Shown: positions 16,598 to 26,484, counted from the stretch's first letter. The stretch is 64,000 nucleotides of DNA from UBA10649 sp963700255 (GCA_963700255.1 CAVOWW010000024.1:62001-126000); one strand, 5' to 3'. The notes: generated from the letters alone by a model not told the origin. Program-made: numbers and translations.

Positions 16598-17977
16598 ATG
16601 ACCACCTTCGTCGACGAGGTCACGCTGCATGCGCAGGCGGGCGACGGTGGCAACGGCTGCGCCTCGGTCATGCGCGAGAAGTTCAAGCCACTGGGCGGCC
16701 CCGATGGCGGCAACGGCGGTGCCGGCGGAGACGTCGTTGCCGTGGTCGACCCCAGCGTCACGACGCTGCTCGAGTTCCACCGCGGACCCCACAAGAAGGC
16801 GGCCAACGGCAAGCCCGGTGCCGGCGACCACCGCCATGGGGCCAAGGCCGCCGATGTCATCCTGCGCGTGCCCAGCGGCACGATCGTGCGGACGGCGGGG
16901 GGAGAGGTCCTGGCCGACCTGGTAGGCGCAGGCGCCTCCTACGTCATCGCCCGTGCGGGCCGAGGCGGACTCGGCAACGCCGCGCTCGCCTCGCCGCGTC
17001 GGCGGGCTCCGGGCTTCGCGCTCCTGGGCGAGCCCGGGGAGCACCGCGACGTCGTGCTCGAGCTCAAGCTCGTCGCCGATGTCGCGCTCGTCGGGTTCCC
17101 GAGCGCCGGCAAGTCCAGCGTCGTGGCGGCCATGTCGGCGGCTCGGCCCAAGATCGCGGACTACCCGTTCACCACGCTGGTCCCCAACCTCGGCGTCGTG
17201 ACGGCCGGCGAGGTCGTCTTCACGGTCGCCGACGTGCCCGGCCTCATCCCGGGCGCGAGTCAGGGCAAGGGCCTGGGCCTGGAGTTCCTGAGGCATGTCG
17301 AGCGCTGCAGCGTCCTCGTCCACGTCCTCGACTGCGCGACGATCGATCCCGGTCGCGACCCCATCGATGACCTCGACACGATCGAGAACGAGCTCGCCCT
17401 GTACGGGGGGCTCGACGACCGCCCGAGGCTGGTGGCGCTCAACAAGATCGACGTGCCCGACGCCCGGGTGCTCGCGGAGATGGTGCGGCCGATCCTCGAG
17501 GAGCGCGGCTACCAGGTGTTCGAGATCTCGGCCGCCACGCACGAGGGCCTGCGTCCGCTGTCCTTCGCGATGTCCGAGAAGGTGCTCGCCGCCCGCGCTG
17601 CGGCGGAGCCCGACGAGAACGTCCGCCCGGTCATCACCCCCAAGGCCGTCGACGATGCCGGCTTCACCGTCACCGTGGAGCCGGAGGGTTACCGCGTGCG
17701 CGGCGCCCGGCCCGAGAGGTGGGTGCGGCAGACCGACTTCAGCAACGACGAGGCCGTCGGCTACCTCGCCGACCGGCTGGCGCGGCTCGGCGTCGAGGAC
17801 GAGCTCGTCAAGAAGGGGGCTGCCCCCGGCGCCACCGTGATGATCGGCGGCGACGATGCCGTCGTCTTCGACTTCCACCCGACGCTGCAGGCCGGCATCG
17901 CCCCGCACGCCGGGCCCCGTGGCTCCGACGTCAGGCTGGAGGCGTGGGTCGAGGATCTCCCCGGGGTCGAGCCGTGA
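16598..17977 (+). CDS. obgE: GTPase ObgE/CgtA
   Basis: The 459-residue GTPase acts in large-subunit assembly and stress responses. It has the glycine-rich Obg domain (about residues 1-158), a GTPase domain with P-loop GFPSAGKSS at 166-174, G3 DVPGL and G4 NKID, and the C-terminal OCT domain (about 355-430). The acidic tail is normal for actinobacteria. ATG 16598 begins MTTFVDEVTLHAQAGDGGNG, the standard start. The stop overlaps the proB start (GTGA). Confidence 0.97.
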   Translation: MTTFVDEVTLHAQAGDGGNGCASVMREKFKPLGGPDGGNGGAGGDVVAVVDPSVTTLLEFHRGPHKKAANGKPGAGDHRHGAKAADVILRVPSGTIVRTAGGEVLADLVGAGASYVIARAGRGGLGNAALASPRRRAPGFALLGEPGEHRDVVLELKLVADVALVGFPSAGKSSVVAAMSAARPKIADYPFTTLVPNLGVVTAGEVVFTVADVPGLIPGASQGKGLGLEFLRHVERCSVLVHVLDCATIDPGRDPIDDLDTIENELALYGGLDDRPRLVALNKIDVPDARVLAEMVRPILEERGYQVFEISAATHEGLRPLSFAMSEKVLAARAAAEPDENVRPVITPKAVDDAGFTVTVEPEGYRVRGARPERWVRQTDFSNDEAVGYLADRLARLGVEDELVKKGAAPGATVMIGGDDAVVFDFHPTLQAGIAPHAGPRGSDVRLEAWVEDLPGVEP

Positions 17978-19104
17978 CCTCGCAGGCGATGCGTGCGCGC
18001 ATCGCGTCGGCGCCGCGCATCGTCGTGAAGGTCGGGTCGTCCTCGCTGACCAGGGCCGGCGGCGGTCTCGACGTCGAGCGCATCGACGCCCTGGTCGCGG
18101 AGATCGCAGCCCGCCGTGCGGCGGGTCATCAGGTGGTTCTCGTGTCGAGCGGCGCCATCGCGACCGGCTTCCCGGCGCTCGGACTGAAGCGGCGTCCTCG
18201 TGACCTGGCGACGCAGCAGGCGGCAGCGTCGGTCGGCCAGGGTGTCCTGGTCGCCCAGTACAGCAGCGCGTTCTCCCAGCACGGCCTCACCGTGGGCCAG
18301 GTGCTCGTGACCGCCGATGACGTCATCCGGCGCAGCAACTACCGCAACGCCCAGCGCACGCTCTTCCGGCTCCTCGACCTCGGGGTCGTCCCCATCGTGA
18401 ACGAGAACGACACCGTCGCCACGGACGAGATCCGGTTCGGGGACAACGACCGGCTCGCCGCCCTCGTCGCCCACGTCGTGCAGGCTGACGCCCTGGTCCT
18501 CCTCTCCGACGTTGACGGCCTCTTCGACGGCCCGCCGTCGCGCGCGGGAACCACGATGATCACCGACGTCCGCGGGCCCGCGGACCTGGCCGGCGTGCGC
18601 ATCGGCGGAACCGGTGGCGCGGGCGTGGGCCTCGGTGGCATGTCGACCAAGGTCGAGGCCGCAGCCATCGCCACGAGTGCAGGCATTCCCGTGCTCCTCG
18701 CGTCTGCGGCCCAGGTGTCCGCGGCCCTCACCACGGCCGAGGTGGGCACGGTGTTCCATCCGACCGGCGAGCGCTCGTCGACCCGGATGCTCTGGCTCGA
18801 GCACGCGACGTCCCCGCGCGGCGGCCTGACCCTCGACGCGGGCGCCGTCGTCGCGGTCGTGCAGCGCCGACTGTCGTTGCTGCCCGCTGGCATCACCGGC
18901 ATCACCGGCACCTTCGTGGCGGGGGATCCGGTCGACCTTCTGGACGAAAACGGCAACATCGTGGCCCGGGGTCTGGTCAACTTTGACGCACACGAGCTGC
19001 CGGGCCTCCTCGGTCGCTCGACCCGGGAACTGGCGCGTGAGTTCGGGCCGGCATATGAGCGCGAGGTCGTCCACCGTGACGACCTGGTGGTCCTGACGAC
19101 CTGA
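17974..19104 (+). CDS. proB: Glutamate 5-kinase
   Basis: The 376-residue enzyme phosphorylates glutamate in the first step of proline synthesis. The amino acid kinase domain shows VVKVGSSSLT, VSSGAIATG and VNENDTVAT, and a C-terminal PUA domain spans about residues 285-370. GTG 17974 overlaps the obgE stop; ATG 17989 is an alternative that loses five residues. proA, the next enzyme, lies 3 kb downstream with three genes between them. Confidence 0.96.
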   Translation: MTSQAMRARIASAPRIVVKVGSSSLTRAGGGLDVERIDALVAEIAARRAAGHQVVLVSSGAIATGFPALGLKRRPRDLATQQAAASVGQGVLVAQYSSAFSQHGLTVGQVLVTADDVIRRSNYRNAQRTLFRLLDLGVVPIVNENDTVATDEIRFGDNDRLAALVAHVVQADALVLLSDVDGLFDGPPSRAGTTMITDVRGPADLAGVRIGGTGGAGVGLGGMSTKVEAAAIATSAGIPVLLASAAQVSAALTTAEVGTVFHPTGERSSTRMLWLEHATSPRGGLTLDAGAVVAVVQRRLSLLPAGITGITGTFVAGDPVDLLDENGNIVARGLVNFDAHELPGLLGRSTRELAREFGPAYEREVVHRDDLVVLTT

Positions 19105-19138
19105 GCCACCGCCGTTCGACACGTGGAGGGGTGGCGAC

Positions 19139-19546
19139 GTGGACGCGGTCGAACCCCTGCGCCTGCACACGGTCGGGGACGCGGCTGCCGGTGGCCCGGA
19201 CATGCGCTCGATGTGGCACATCACCCTGACGGTCGCCGGCCCGACGGTGCCCGAGCCCGTCATCAAGGGGGCGCTCGAGCGGCTGAGCGACGAGCACCCG
19301 TTCCTGCTCTCCGGCCGGTACGCCGCGGACCGGGCCGAGGTCCGGTACTGGGAGGAGGCGACCGATGTCGCCGCCGCCCTGCGCATGGCCGTGCTGCTGT
19401 GGGATGAGCACATCGCGTCCGCCCAGCTGCCGCCGTGGCGGGTCGTCGGCGTCGAGGTCGTCGACCGGGAGACGTTCCACCGGCGGGGCCGGTTCATCCA
19501 CGAGCAGCCTGGCCTTGTCGCCGCGGGCCGCGTCATCCCCTTCTGA
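19139..19546 (+). CDS. Conserved hypothetical protein, unknown function
   Basis: I do not recognise this 135-residue protein. It is soluble and of mixed alpha/beta character, with an N-terminal segment MRSMWHITLTVAGPTVPEPV, a middle HPFLLSGRYAADRAEVRYWE and a C-terminal HRRGRFIHEQPGLVAAGRV. The composition and codon use match its neighbours, so it looks like a resident gene. GTG 19139 has GGAGGGG at 19125-19131. It lies in line with proB and a PLP enzyme. Confidence 0.75.
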   Translation: MDAVEPLRLHTVGDAAAGGPDMRSMWHITLTVAGPTVPEPVIKGALERLSDEHPFLLSGRYAADRAEVRYWEEATDVAAALRMAVLLWDEHIASAQLPPWRVVGVEVVDRETFHRRGRFIHEQPGLVAAGRVIPF

Positions 19547-19591
19547 CGCAGCCGCACGGAGCGGGCCCGCCCGCGTGAGAGCCTTGACGGC

Positions 19592-20668
19592 ATGGACGTG
19601 CGCGACGCCGCTGCCCGGTTCGCCCCCGAGCTCACCTACCTCGACACCGCGACGGTCGGGCTCCCGCCCGACGTCGCTGTCGATGCCGCCCGACTCGATC
19701 TCGACCGATGGCAGGCCGGCCGTCTCGTGCCAACCGAGTATGACGCGCTGATCCACCGAGCCCGTCAGGCGTATGCGCGCCTGGTGGGCGGATCGGCCGA
19801 CCGCGTCGGGATCGTCTCGCAGGTCTCAGTCGCCACCGGCGTCGCTGCCTCGGCGCTCCGCCCTGGCGACCAGGTGCTCCTCGCCGAGGAGGACTTCACC
19901 TCGGTCCTCTTCCCGTTCCTGCAGATGCAGGAGGTCGGGGTCGACGTGCGAGTGGTACCACTCGACGGCCTGCTCGAGGCGATCGGTCCGGCCACGACGA
20001 TGGTCGCGGTCAGTGCCGTGCAGTCGGCGGACGGTCGGGTGCTCGATCTCGACGCACTGCACGCCGCCGCGACCGCGCACGACTGCCTGACCTACGTCGA
20101 CACCACGCAGGCGGCCAGCTGGCTGGACATCGGGGCCGATCGCTTCGATATCACCGCCTGCGGTGCGTACAAGTGGCTGTGCTGCCCCCGCGGAACCGGC
20201 TTCATCACCGTCGCCCCCGCCGTGGTCGACCGCCTCACGCCGGTGGCCGCCGGCTGGTACGCGGGGGAGGATCCGTGGTCCTCGATCTACCGTCCCCCGG
20301 TGCGGCTCGCCGTCGACGGGCGCCGGTTCGACGTGTCACCGGCCTGGGCCGGCTGGGTCGCGGCGGCGCCCACCCTCGAACTGCTCGCGGAGGTGGGCAC
20401 GGGCGCCATCGGTGCGCACGACGTGCGGCTGGCGAACCGCCTGCGGGCGGGCATCGGTCTGCCGCCGTCCGACAGCGCGATCGTCTCGCTCGACCTGCCG
20501 GGCGCGGTCGACGCCCTGCGGGCAGCGGGCATCGCGTGCGCCGGCCGCGACGGGCGCGTGCGGCTGGCCTGCCACCTGTACGTGACCGAGGAGGACGTCG
20601 CCCGCGCGAGTGCGGTCCTGCGCGACGTGGCTGGCGGGGCGGGTGCCCCGCCGGGCGGGGTGGGCTGA
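19592..20668 (+). CDS. Class V-fold PLP-dependent aminotransferase-like enzyme
   Basis: The 358-residue protein has the class V aminotransferase layout: LTYLDTATVGLPP at the N-terminus, a cofactor-site Asp in TYVDTTQAASW, and the lysine that should bind pyridoxal phosphate in GAYKWLCCPRGTGF. Relatives include cysteine desulfurase-like and isopenicillin N epimerase-like enzymes, so the substrate cannot be named. GAGCCT at 19579-19584 lies 7 nt before ATG 19592 and could be a leaderless -10. Confidence 0.85.
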   Translation: MDVRDAAARFAPELTYLDTATVGLPPDVAVDAARLDLDRWQAGRLVPTEYDALIHRARQAYARLVGGSADRVGIVSQVSVATGVAASALRPGDQVLLAEEDFTSVLFPFLQMQEVGVDVRVVPLDGLLEAIGPATTMVAVSAVQSADGRVLDLDALHAAATAHDCLTYVDTTQAASWLDIGADRFDITACGAYKWLCCPRGTGFITVAPAVVDRLTPVAAGWYAGEDPWSSIYRPPVRLAVDGRRFDVSPAWAGWVAAAPTLELLAEVGTGAIGAHDVRLANRLRAGIGLPPSDSAIVSLDLPGAVDALRAAGIACAGRDGRVRLACHLYVTEEDVARASAVLRDVAGGAGAPPGGVG

Positions 20669-20672
20669 GCGC

Positions 20673-22092
20673 ATGGCCGACGATTCCCCTGTCCCTGGTG
20701 CCCCTGGTGACGGCGCTCCCGCCGTCACCACCGCGTGCGACGACGCCCTCGGCGACCACGACGCCGTGTCCCTGCTGGCCGCCATCGATGCGGGCCAGGT
20801 GCATCGCGACGAGGTCCTGGCCGCCGCGGTGGCCAGGGCCCGCGTGGCCGACGATCGGCTGAACGCGGTGGCCGCCTGGGTGCGCGTCGCCCATCTCGGG
20901 CTCGGGTCCGTTCGCAGGACTGCCCTCCTTCATCAAGGACAACGAGAGCGTCGCCGGGCTGCCTGAGCGGATGGGGTCACGGGCCGTGTCGCCGGGCCCT
21001 TCGCCGTCGTCGTCGGAGTTCGTGGTGCAGTTCGAACGGCTCGGCTTCACCGTCCTCGGCACGTCGACGATGCCCGAGTTCGGGCTGACCGCGACGACGG
21101 AGCCGCTCCTGGGCGGCCCGACGCTCAACCCGTGGAACCCCGCTCACTCCACCGGCGGGTCGTCGGGAGGCGCGGCCGCGCTGGTGGCCTCGGGCGTCAC
21201 TCCGATCGCGCACGGCAACGACGGTGGCGGGTCCATTCGCATCCCGGCGTCGTGCACCGGGCTGGTCGGGCTGAAGCCCTCACGCGGGCGGCTCGTGACG
21301 AGGCAGGGGCTGGAGCACCTGCCCGTCGCGATCTCCACGCAGGGCGTCCTGACCCGCAGCGTGCGTGACACCGCCCTGTTCTACGCCGAGATGGAGCGGG
21401 TGCATCCCTTGCTGCCGCCCATCGGCCATGTCACCCGTCCGCTCGCTGGCCGCCTGCGCATCGCGGTCGTCACCGAGGGCTTGGGCGGAATGGCCGTCCA
21501 CCCCGACGTGCGGCACGCCGTCGAGCGGGCCGCCCACGCCTGCGAGCACCTCGGCCACGCCGTGGAGGCGATCCCGTACCCGGCGACCGAGCAGTTCGGC
21601 CGCGACTTCCTGAGGTACTGGGCCCTGCTCGCCTTCGCCATCGAGCACGGCGGCACACGCCTGTATGGCCCCGGCTTCGACCGCACCCGGCTCGAGCCGC
21701 TGACCCTCGGCCTCAGCCGGTTCGCCCGGTCCCTCGCCCCGACGATGCCCGCCACCATCGCCCGGCTGCGCCGCTTCGAGCGGGACCACGCCCGCCTCCT
21801 GGCCACGTACGACGTGCTGCTCTCGCCCGTGCTCTCGCAGCCGGCTCCGCCCATCGGCCACCTCGCCCCCGACGTCGAGTTCCGAACGCAGCTGCTGCGG
21901 CTGCTGCGATACGTGCCGTTCACGTCGCTGCAGAACGTCGCCGGCACGCCAGCCATCTCGATGCCGCTCGGCCGCAGCCTCGACGGCCTGCCGATCGGCG
22001 TCCAGGCGGCGGCCGGCTTCGGCCGGGAGGCGGTCCTGCTGTCGCTGGCCCTCGAGATGGAGCAGGCGTTCGCGCCGACCACGGGTAGGTAG
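20673..22092 (+). pseudogene. Amidase-signature family enzyme, frameshift near 20892-20904
   Basis: The frame from ATG 20673 encodes an N-terminal helix region up to NAVAAWVRVA. It then shifts by one base, and GPFAGLPSFIKDNESVAGLP continues in the frame that runs to 22092. The rest has the amidase signature, including the catalytic Lys in SFIKDNE, STGGSSGGAAA and the nucleophile region GGSIRIPASC. The repaired length is about 470 residues, normal for the GatA/amidase family. Substrate is unknown; it is not clearly GatA, as gatB and gatC are absent. A sequence error could explain the shift. Confidence 0.82.
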
Positions 22093-22095
22093 GGT
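22090..22095 (+). promoter_or_regulatory. Leaderless -10 of proA, overlapping the amidase stop
   Basis: TAGGGT starts with the amidase stop codon TAG (22090-22092) and lies 7 nt before ATG 22103. No Shine-Dalgarno site precedes proA, so a leaderless mRNA is likely. Confidence 0.5.
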
Positions 22096-22102
22096 CGGGG
22101 CC

Positions 22103-23386
22103 ATGACGGACGCCACCGACGCTGACCGCGAACCGGTTCTCGCCACCGCCCGCCGGGCCCGCGAGGCAGCGGTCGTCCTGCGGCAGCTGACCCGCAACCA
22201 GAAGGACGCCGCGCTGGAGGCCATGGCCGACGCGCTCGACGCCGGGGCCGCCGGGATCGTGGCGGCCAATGCCGCGGATGTCGAGCGGGCTCGAGCAGCG
22301 GGCACGTCGGACGCCCTGATCGACCGCCTGACCCTCACGACCGACCGCATCGCGGCGATCGCGCAGGCGCTGCGCGAGGTCGCGGCCCTGCCCGATCCCG
22401 TCGGCGAGGTGATCCGCGGCTACACGCTGCCCAACGGCCTGCAGGTGCGCCAGGTGCGCGTGCCCCTCGGCGTCGTCGGGATGATCTACGAGGCGCGGCC
22501 GAACGTGACCGTCGATGCGGCGGGCCTGTGCCTGAAGAGCGGCAACGCCGCGCTGCTGCGTGGCTCATCGTCGGCGGCGTCGAGCAACGCCGCCCTCATC
22601 GATGTGATGCGGGCAGCACTGGTGTCGGCGGGGCTGCCGGCCGACGCCATCCAGCAGGTGCCGGGCGAGACCCATGACTCCGTCACGCACCTCATGACGG
22701 CGCGCGGCCTCGTCGACGTCGTCATCCCGCGTGGCGGCGCTGCGCTCATCCGCAACGTCGTCGACAACTCGACGGTGCCTGTCATCGAGACCGGCGTCGG
22801 CAACTGCCACGTCTACATCGACAAGGACGCCGACCTCGACAAGGCGGTCGCCATCCTGCTCAACAGCAAGGCGCAGCGCGTCAGCGTCTGCAACGCAGCC
22901 GAGACGGTCCTGGTGCATCGGGACATCGCCGAGGCCTTCCTGCCGATGGCGCTCACCGCGCTCAAGCAGGCCGGCGTCACCGTCCACGGGGACGATCGGT
23001 TCGCCCTGCACGCCAGCGGGACCGGGGTCGCCTTCGCCGCGGTGACTGACGACGACTGGGCCGAGGAGTACTACTCGCTCGACATCGCCGCGGGCATCGT
23101 CGACAGCATCGACGACGCACTTGCCCACATCCGGCGCTGGTCGTCGGGTCACACCGAGGCGATCGTGACCGACAGCCAGTCCGCCGCCCAGCACTTCATC
23201 GCCGGCGTCGACTCCGCGGCCGTGATGGTCAACGCGTCGACCCGCTTCACGGACGGCGGGGAGTTCGGCTTCGGCGCCGAGATCGGCATCTCCACGCAGA
23301 AGCTCCACGCCCGGGGGCCGATGGGGCTCACCGAGCTGACGACGTCGACCTACGTGGTCACGGGGGACGGGCACATCCGCGGGTAG
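22103..23386 (+). CDS. proA: Gamma-glutamyl phosphate reductase
   Basis: The 427-residue enzyme reduces gamma-glutamyl phosphate to glutamate semialdehyde with NADPH, the second step of proline synthesis. It belongs to the aldehyde dehydrogenase fold. The expected catalytic cysteine is Cys263 in SVCNAAETVLVH. LCLKSGNAALLRGSSSA and FTDGGEFGFGAEIGIST are family motifs. Length is normal. Confidence 0.97.
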   Translation: MTDATDADREPVLATARRAREAAVVLRQLTRNQKDAALEAMADALDAGAAGIVAANAADVERARAAGTSDALIDRLTLTTDRIAAIAQALREVAALPDPVGEVIRGYTLPNGLQVRQVRVPLGVVGMIYEARPNVTVDAAGLCLKSGNAALLRGSSSAASSNAALIDVMRAALVSAGLPADAIQQVPGETHDSVTHLMTARGLVDVVIPRGGAALIRNVVDNSTVPVIETGVGNCHVYIDKDADLDKAVAILLNSKAQRVSVCNAAETVLVHRDIAEAFLPMALTALKQAGVTVHGDDRFALHASGTGVAFAAVTDDDWAEEYYSLDIAAGIVDSIDDALAHIRRWSSGHTEAIVTDSQSAAQHFIAGVDSAAVMVNASTRFTDGGEFGFGAEIGISTQKLHARGPMGLTELTTSTYVVTGDGHIRG

Positions 23387-23448
23387 GTCGGACCCGCTGG
23401 GCACTACAGTGGCGCGCAGCATCCGACAGCCGGCCCGGAGGAAGTCCC

Positions 23449-23598
23449 ATGGGAATCATCAGCACCGCCCTCGTCCTCGCGAGCGAGGAAGCCGCCGCCG
23501 AGACCGGCATGGTCTCGCCCTACGTGTTCGGCGCGTTCACGTTCGTCGCGCTCGGGGCCCTGCTGGTGCTCACCATGATGATCAAGGTCGGCGACTGA
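23449..23598 (+). CDS. Small single-helix membrane protein, 49 residues
   Basis: The protein begins MGIISTALVLASEEAAAETG and has one membrane helix at about residues 22-43, ending MIKVGD. GGAGGAAG at 23437-23444 gives a clear ribosome-binding site, and TACAGT at 23405-23410 is a plausible -10. Similar tiny membrane proteins precede nadD in other actinobacteria as far as I recall; their role is unknown. Confidence 0.75.
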   Translation: MGIISTALVLASEEAAAETGMVSPYVFGAFTFVALGALLVLTMMIKVGD

Positions 23599-23651
23599 CC
23601 GCGTGGTAGCGGCGGCGTGATGCCTCCTGCGGCAGGCACGGCGCACCGCCC

Positions 23652-24266
23652 ATGACCCCCACGCGCATCGGGGTGATGGGCGGATCCTTCGATCCCATCC
23701 ACATCGGCCACCTGGTGGCCGCATCCGAGGTCGCCCATCGGTTCGCGCTCGACCGCGTGGTCTTCAGCCCGACGGGGGAGGCGTGGCACAAGAGCTCCGA
23801 CGGGCGCGCGGACGCCGAGCTGCGCTACCTGATGACGGTCGTGGCCACGGCTGCCGACCCGAGGTTCCACGTCACCCGGGTGGACATCGACCGTGACGGG
23901 CCGACCTACACGGTGGACACCCTCCGGGAGCTGCAGGAGGAGTTCGTCCGCGAGTCACCGGGCGTCGAGGCCGAGTGGTACTTCATCACGGGCGCCGACG
24001 CCCTCGCCGACATCCTGGGGTGGCGCGACCCCGATCAGGTCGTTGCCGCCGCGCACCTCGTCGGCGTCACCCGGCCCGGGCACGTCCTCGCCGATCCCGG
24101 ACTGCCGAGCGCCCGCGTGTCCCTGGTGGAGATCCCCGCCCTCGCCATCTCCTCGACGGACATCCGAGAGCGCGTGCGGGCCGGAGCGCCGATCACCTAC
24201 CTGGTCCCTGAGGGCGTCGCGCACCTGATCGCCAAGCACGGCCTCTACTCACCACCGGCGCAGTGA
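23652..24266 (+). CDS. nadD: Nicotinate-nucleotide adenylyltransferase
   Basis: The 204-residue enzyme joins nicotinate mononucleotide and ATP to form deamido-NAD. The nucleotidyltransferase motif GGSFDPIHIGHL at the N-terminus includes the HxGH signature, and ISSTDIRERV near the C-terminus is the second ATP motif. It sits in the usual order proA-nadD-LCP-like-rsfS. No Shine-Dalgarno site is obvious. Confidence 0.96.
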   Translation: MTPTRIGVMGGSFDPIHIGHLVAASEVAHRFALDRVVFSPTGEAWHKSSDGRADAELRYLMTVVATAADPRFHVTRVDIDRDGPTYTVDTLRELQEEFVRESPGVEAEWYFITGADALADILGWRDPDQVVAAAHLVGVTRPGHVLADPGLPSARVSLVEIPALAISSTDIRERVRAGAPITYLVPEGVAHLIAKHGLYSPPAQ

Positions 24267-24276
24267 CGGCACTGCC

Positions 24277-25374
24277 GTGACCGACCAGCCGCACCATCGG
24301 TTCCCCTGGCGGATCACCGCCGTGGTCGTGGGCGTCGTGGTCGTGGCGTCCGTCCTCGCCGGCATCCTGCTGTCGCGCGACCGCGTCGCGACGACCGAGC
24401 CGCCCGCGGCCACGGCGTCGGCCACATCGTCGGTGCCGCCCACCCCCATCCCCCTCGTCGACCAGCGACAGGTGACCCTGCTGCTCACCGTGCGCGACGT
24501 GGATCGGGCGGCGGTCAGCACGGTGCTGATCGGGGTGGGCGGGGACACCGGTTTCGTCGCCGAGCTCCTGCTGCCGCGTGCCCTGCTGCTGCCGACGGTG
24601 CCGCCCATGCGCCTCGAGGAGGTGGACGACCCGACCGGATCGCGCACGCCCGAGCAGCCTGTCGAGACACTGCTGGGCGTGCAGGTCGACGTGATCATCG
24701 ACCTCGACCGGCTGGCCTGGGCCGGGCTGATCGATGCGACGGGAGCACGGGTCGATGCGACCGCGGCCGAGAACCCTGCCGCCTTCCCGCTGGTCGTCGA
24801 CCGGGTGCTCAAGGGCCTGCCGTACGACGAGGAGACGGTGGGCGAGCTGCTGACCGGGCTGGGGTCGATGGCCCGCACGACGGTCACCAACGAGGACGCC
24901 AGCTATGTGCTGGCCGAGGTCGGGCGCCAGCTGCGCGGCCTCGACGTCCGCCGCGAGACCCTCCCGGTCACCTACGTGCGGGCGGGCGAGGCGCGGGTCG
25001 CCGTCACCGAGTTCGCGGCGGCCACCGAGGTGACCCGGGAGCTGTTCCCGCTCGCCCTGCTCGAGCCCGGCCACGCGGGCGCCCTCCGCGTGGTCCTCCA
25101 GCGGGCCGGGGCCACCATCGGTGCGGCCACGGCCGCCCGGCTGGACCTGGTCGCCGCCGGCTTCGGGGTCGTCGAGGACCGGACCGCCATCGCGTCGGTC
25201 GTCACGTCGCAGGTCGTGGTCCCGGGCCCGTCGGAAGCCGCCCTGGCGGCGGGGCTCGACGTCGCGGCCTCGCTCGGGCTGCCCGAGGCCGCCGTCACGG
25301 TCTCGGACGCCGCCGACGCCTCGGTGGACGTGCGGGTCGTCCTCGGCCCGGACATGGTCGTCCCCGCCCCCTGA
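24277..25374 (+). CDS. LytR-CpsA-Psr-like membrane protein with LytR_C domain
   Basis: The 365-residue protein has a short cytoplasmic N-terminus, one membrane helix (about 12-30), an Ala/Pro/Thr-rich linker, an LCP-like extracellular region and a C-terminal LytR_C domain (about 255-360). LCP proteins attach polymers to peptidoglycan. The usual arginine-rich active-site pattern is not obvious, so it may be a non-catalytic relative. It lies between nadD and rsfS, its common place in actinobacteria. Start GTG 24277. Confidence 0.75.
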   Translation: MTDQPHHRFPWRITAVVVGVVVVASVLAGILLSRDRVATTEPPAATASATSSVPPTPIPLVDQRQVTLLLTVRDVDRAAVSTVLIGVGGDTGFVAELLLPRALLLPTVPPMRLEEVDDPTGSRTPEQPVETLLGVQVDVIIDLDRLAWAGLIDATGARVDATAAENPAAFPLVVDRVLKGLPYDEETVGELLTGLGSMARTTVTNEDASYVLAEVGRQLRGLDVRRETLPVTYVRAGEARVAVTEFAAATEVTRELFPLALLEPGHAGALRVVLQRAGATIGAATAARLDLVAAGFGVVEDRTAIASVVTSQVVVPGPSEAALAAGLDVAASLGLPEAAVTVSDAADASVDVRVVLGPDMVVPAP

Positions 25375-25447
25375 TCGGCGCCGACCGGCCCCTGCACGCG
25401 CGTGTGAGAGGCTGGGACACCTCATCTCCGCAGCAGAAGGACACCCG

Positions 25448-25840
25448 TTGACCGCCAGCCCAGAAGCCGTCGCCCTCGCCATCGCCGCCGCAGAGGCCGC
25501 CTCCGACAAGCTGGCCGAGGACCTCGTCGCCCTCGACGTCAGCGAGAAGCTGGTCATCACCGACGTGTTCGTGCTGTGCTCGGCTGCGAACGAGCGCCAG
25601 GTGAAGGCCGTCGTCGACGGCGTCGAGGAGCGCCTCCACGCCATGGGCTCGAAGCCGCTGCGTCGCGAGGGCGAGGCCGAGGGCCGCTGGGTCCTGCTCG
25701 ACTTCGGCGACATCGTCGTGCACGTCCAGCTGGCGGAGGAGCGGATCCACTACGCGATCGAGCGGCTCTGGAAGGACTGCCCGGCGATCGCCCTGCCCGA
25801 GGCGGTCCACCAGGGTCGTCGCGTCACCGATCGCGCGTGA
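25448..25840 (+). CDS. rsfS: Ribosome silencing factor RsfS
   Basis: The 130-residue protein binds L14 on the large subunit and blocks subunit joining in poor conditions. Family motifs SEKLVITDVFVLCSAANERQ and WVLLDFGDIVVHV are present. TTG 25448 is chosen because AGAAGG at 25435-25440 lies 7 nt upstream and upstream in-frame residues look unrelated. The stop overlaps the next start (GTGA). Confidence 0.95.
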   Translation: MTASPEAVALAIAAAEAASDKLAEDLVALDVSEKLVITDVFVLCSAANERQVKAVVDGVEERLHAMGSKPLRREGEAEGRWVLLDFGDIVVHVQLAEERIHYAIERLWKDCPAIALPEAVHQGRRVTDRA

Positions 25841-26484
25841 CCTCGCGCCGCATCATCTTCTGGCGGCACGGCCGCACCGCCTGGAATGCCGAGCGGCGCT
25901 TCCAGGGCCAGACCGACATCCCCCTCGACGACACCGGGCTGGCGCAGGCGGCGAGGGCCGCCAAGGTCCTGGCCCGGCTCCGTCCGCATCGGATCCACAG
26001 CTCGGACCTCAGCCGGGCGCGGGCAACGGCCGACGCGCTCGCCGGCCTCACCGGCCTGCCCGTCGAGAACGACGTCGCCCTGCGTGAGACCTACGCGGGG
26101 GAGTGGCAGGGGCTGACGCGGACCGAGCTCGAGGAGCGGTTCGGGGACGACCTGAGGCAATGGGCGGCCGGCGCCGAGATCCGCCCGGGTGGCGGGGAGA
26201 CGCGGAGCGAGGTCGCCGATCGCATGGTGGCCGCCGTCGACCGGGCCCTGGCCGGCATGGCGCCGGGGGAGACGCTCGTCGTGGCCACCCACGGCGGTGC
26301 CGCGCGCGCGGCGATCGGCGCGCTGCTCGGCCTCCCGATCGAGCACTGGGCAGCCCTCGGGGTGCTGGCGAACTGCGCATGGTCGGTGCTGGAGGAGAAC
26401 ACCTCTGGGCATGGTCCCCGCTGGCGGCTGCAGGAGTACAACGCCGGGTCGCTGCCGGTGACCGCCCTCGCGGACGACAGGTGA
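25837..26484 (+). CDS. Histidine phosphatase (phosphoglycerate mutase-like)
   Basis: The 215-residue protein has the RHG motif FWRHGRTAWN at its start, in which the His is phosphorylated, and the second active-site His in VVATHGGAARA. It belongs to the branch-1 histidine phosphatase family. In mycobacteria a gene at this position (Rv2419c) encodes glucosyl-3-phosphoglycerate phosphatase, so that is one possibility. GTG 25837 overlaps the rsfS stop. tRNA-Ala follows. Confidence 0.88.
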   Translation: MTSRRIIFWRHGRTAWNAERRFQGQTDIPLDDTGLAQAARAAKVLARLRPHRIHSSDLSRARATADALAGLTGLPVENDVALRETYAGEWQGLTRTELEERFGDDLRQWAAGAEIRPGGGETRSEVADRMVAAVDRALAGMAPGETLVVATHGGAARAAIGALLGLPIEHWAALGVLANCAWSVLEENTSGHGPRWRLQEYNAGSLPVTALADDR

